Source: Microbulbifer agarilyticus S89
Lineage (GTDB): Bacteria > Pseudomonadota > Gammaproteobacteria > Pseudomonadales > Cellvibrionaceae
Assembly (NCBI RefSeq): GCF_000220505.1
Contig: NZ_AFPJ01000036.1
Span: 1 to 64,000, forward strand
Reading direction: 5' to 3'
DNA length: 64,000 nt
This document shows, piece by piece, positions 63,261-64,000 of this stretch. A program made the position numbers and the translations under genes. The notes under the pieces are model-generated. The model was given only the letters and a program-made list of their open reading frames with translations. It was not told the origin of the DNA and searched no databases. How positions within the stretch are numbered: position 1 is the first letter of the stretch; each line of letters starts with the position of its first letter.

Positions 63261-63916
63261 TGGCGGGGCCAGATGGCTGGCTGATTGATCAACCGGAAAC
63301 GCCGCCGGTTGGTTGGTTCCTGTTTGCCCACGGTGCCGGCGCACCGATGGATAGCGATTTTATGCAGGCGCTGACGCAATTGCTGGTAGAGCGGAACCTG
63401 GGTGTTGTGCGTTTTGAGTTTCCGTACATGGCGGAGCGCAGGGAAACCGGTAAGCGCCGACCACCCAACAAGATGGACGAGCTACTGGCGCACTTTCAGA
63501 ACCAGATTGACCGGGCGCAGTCCACGCTGCCTCAGGCACCGCTGTACATCGGTGGCAAATCTATGGGAGGGCGCGTAGCGAGCATGCTGGTACAGGACAA
63601 TTTTGACGGCGGGAAGGTGGCAGGAGCCATCTGTCTTGGGTACCCCTTCCACCCGTCCGGAAAACCAGAAAAATTACGCACCGAACATCTGCAGCCATTA
63701 ACCAGCCCCACCCTGATTGTGCAGGGCACCCGAGACAAGCTTGGGAGCCGGGAAGAAGTTGACGGTTACGCTTTGGGGAGTGGGATTCAAATGCACTGGC
63801 TGGAGGATGGGGATCACGACCTCAAGCCACGCAAGGCCAGTGGCTTTACCCAGTCACAACACTGGCAGGCTGCGGCTGACCAGATGCGGCAGTGGATGCG
63901 TCTTCAAGAATCGTAA
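63260..63916 (+). CDS. Alpha/beta hydrolase, KANL3/Tex30-like
   Basis: 218-residue alpha/beta-hydrolase with oxyanion region FLFAHGAGAPMDS, nucleophile elbow GGKSMGGR (Ser in GKSMG) and the acid/His end TLIVQGTRDKLG and EDGDHDLKPRK. It belongs to the predicted dienelactone-hydrolase-like group COG3571/KANL3-Tex30. Substrate unknown. Coupled to yheU. Confidence 0.88.
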   Translation: MAGPDGWLIDQPETPPVGWFLFAHGAGAPMDSDFMQALTQLLVERNLGVVRFEFPYMAERRETGKRRPPNKMDELLAHFQNQIDRAQSTLPQAPLYIGGKSMGGRVASMLVQDNFDGGKVAGAICLGYPFHPSGKPEKLRTEHLQPLTSPTLIVQGTRDKLGSREEVDGYALGSGIQMHWLEDGDHDLKPRKASGFTQSQHWQAAADQMRQWMRLQES

Positions 63917-64000
63917 TCTTTTCTTCGTGGGCGAGCATGGGGGCGAGCTGAGCCATTTGCTCTCGTCGTTCCTCGCTGCCATACCAGTGTTGCCAGTGCA
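63846..64000 (-). CDS. Possible 3' end of a leftward gene, partial
   Basis: The minus strand from the window edge is open for about 50 codons (QMAQLAPMLAHEEKITILED and onward) before a TAA at 63,846. It would overlap the hydrolase 3' end convergently by about 70 bp. The composition looks protein-like, but I do not recognise the family and the start lies outside the window. Confidence 0.35.
   Translation of the reverse strand, partial: HWQHWYGSEERREQMAQLAPMLAHEEKITILEDASTAASGQPQPASVVTG

Overview
The window looks like part of the chromosome of a marine gammaproteobacterium, probably Microbulbifer or a close relative in the Cellvibrionales. I base this on the large TonB-dependent receptors, the Na+-pumping oxaloacetate decarboxylase set (oadGAB), several Na+-linked transporters and gammaproteobacterial housekeeping genes (dusC, bolA, cbpA-cbpM, mnmC, gcvR, yheU). 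The genus is an inference from gene style, not from a database match.

Region 1 (about 26-39,610) is the accessory part. I read it as one regulon for taking up and catabolising peptidoglycan fragments (muropeptides). A leftward operon (5011 to 26) encodes an MFS transporter, an M1 aminopeptidase, an NlpC/P60 lipoprotein and an AmiD-like amidase lipoprotein. Next come two TonB-dependent receptors flanking two divergent tryptophan-halogenase-like flavoproteins (5560-15,110). A second group holds an SH3-NlpC/P60 lipoprotein, L-Ala-D/L-Glu epimerase and an RpiR regulator (15,297-18,701). Divergently arranged are a periplasmic transglutaminase-like protein and a penicillin-binding-type serine hydrolase followed by LD-carboxypeptidase (18,905-23,293). 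An eight-gene rightward operon (23,511-34,645) encodes an NhaC-type antiporter, an Orn/Lys/Arg-type decarboxylase, a fused VanX D,D-dipeptidase plus NamZ-like exo-muramidase, NagX, a three-subunit FAD/Fe-S 2-hydroxyacid dehydrogenase (GlcDEF-like) and a C39-like protein. A leftward operon (38,265-34,727) encodes a Na+/solute symporter, a BadF-type sugar kinase and MurQ, with a MurR-like RpiR regulator divergent to it.

These genes form a near-complete route. Amidase, NlpC/P60, LD-carboxypeptidase and VanX dismantle the stem peptide, the epimerase handles L-Ala-D-Glu, and NamZ releases MurNAc. The symporter and kinase would give MurNAc-6-P, and MurQ splits it to GlcNAc-6-P and D-lactate. The GlcDEF-like complex, co-transcribed with the NamZ fusion, is best explained as the D-lactate oxidase. 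A near-palindromic 13-bp motif (GAATAAWTTATTC) recurs in most promoters of this region and is a candidate operator for one or both RpiR proteins; a separate NagR-like operator precedes the first receptor. No nagA, nagB, nagZ or anmK is present.

Region 2 (39,681-64,000) is ordinary core genome: ppnN, tRNA-Arg(ACG), dusC, oadGAB, a djlA-like gene, bolA, an ompW-like gene, cbpA-cbpM, a Ca2+/Na+ antiporter, a DUF533 protein, a serine hydrolase, recQ, a small lipoprotein, glutamine cyclotransferase, DUF502, mnmC, fldB, trmL, gcvR, a secreted methyltransferase-like protein, yheU and an alpha/beta hydrolase. Many of these genes are single-gene units separated by clear intrinsic terminators.
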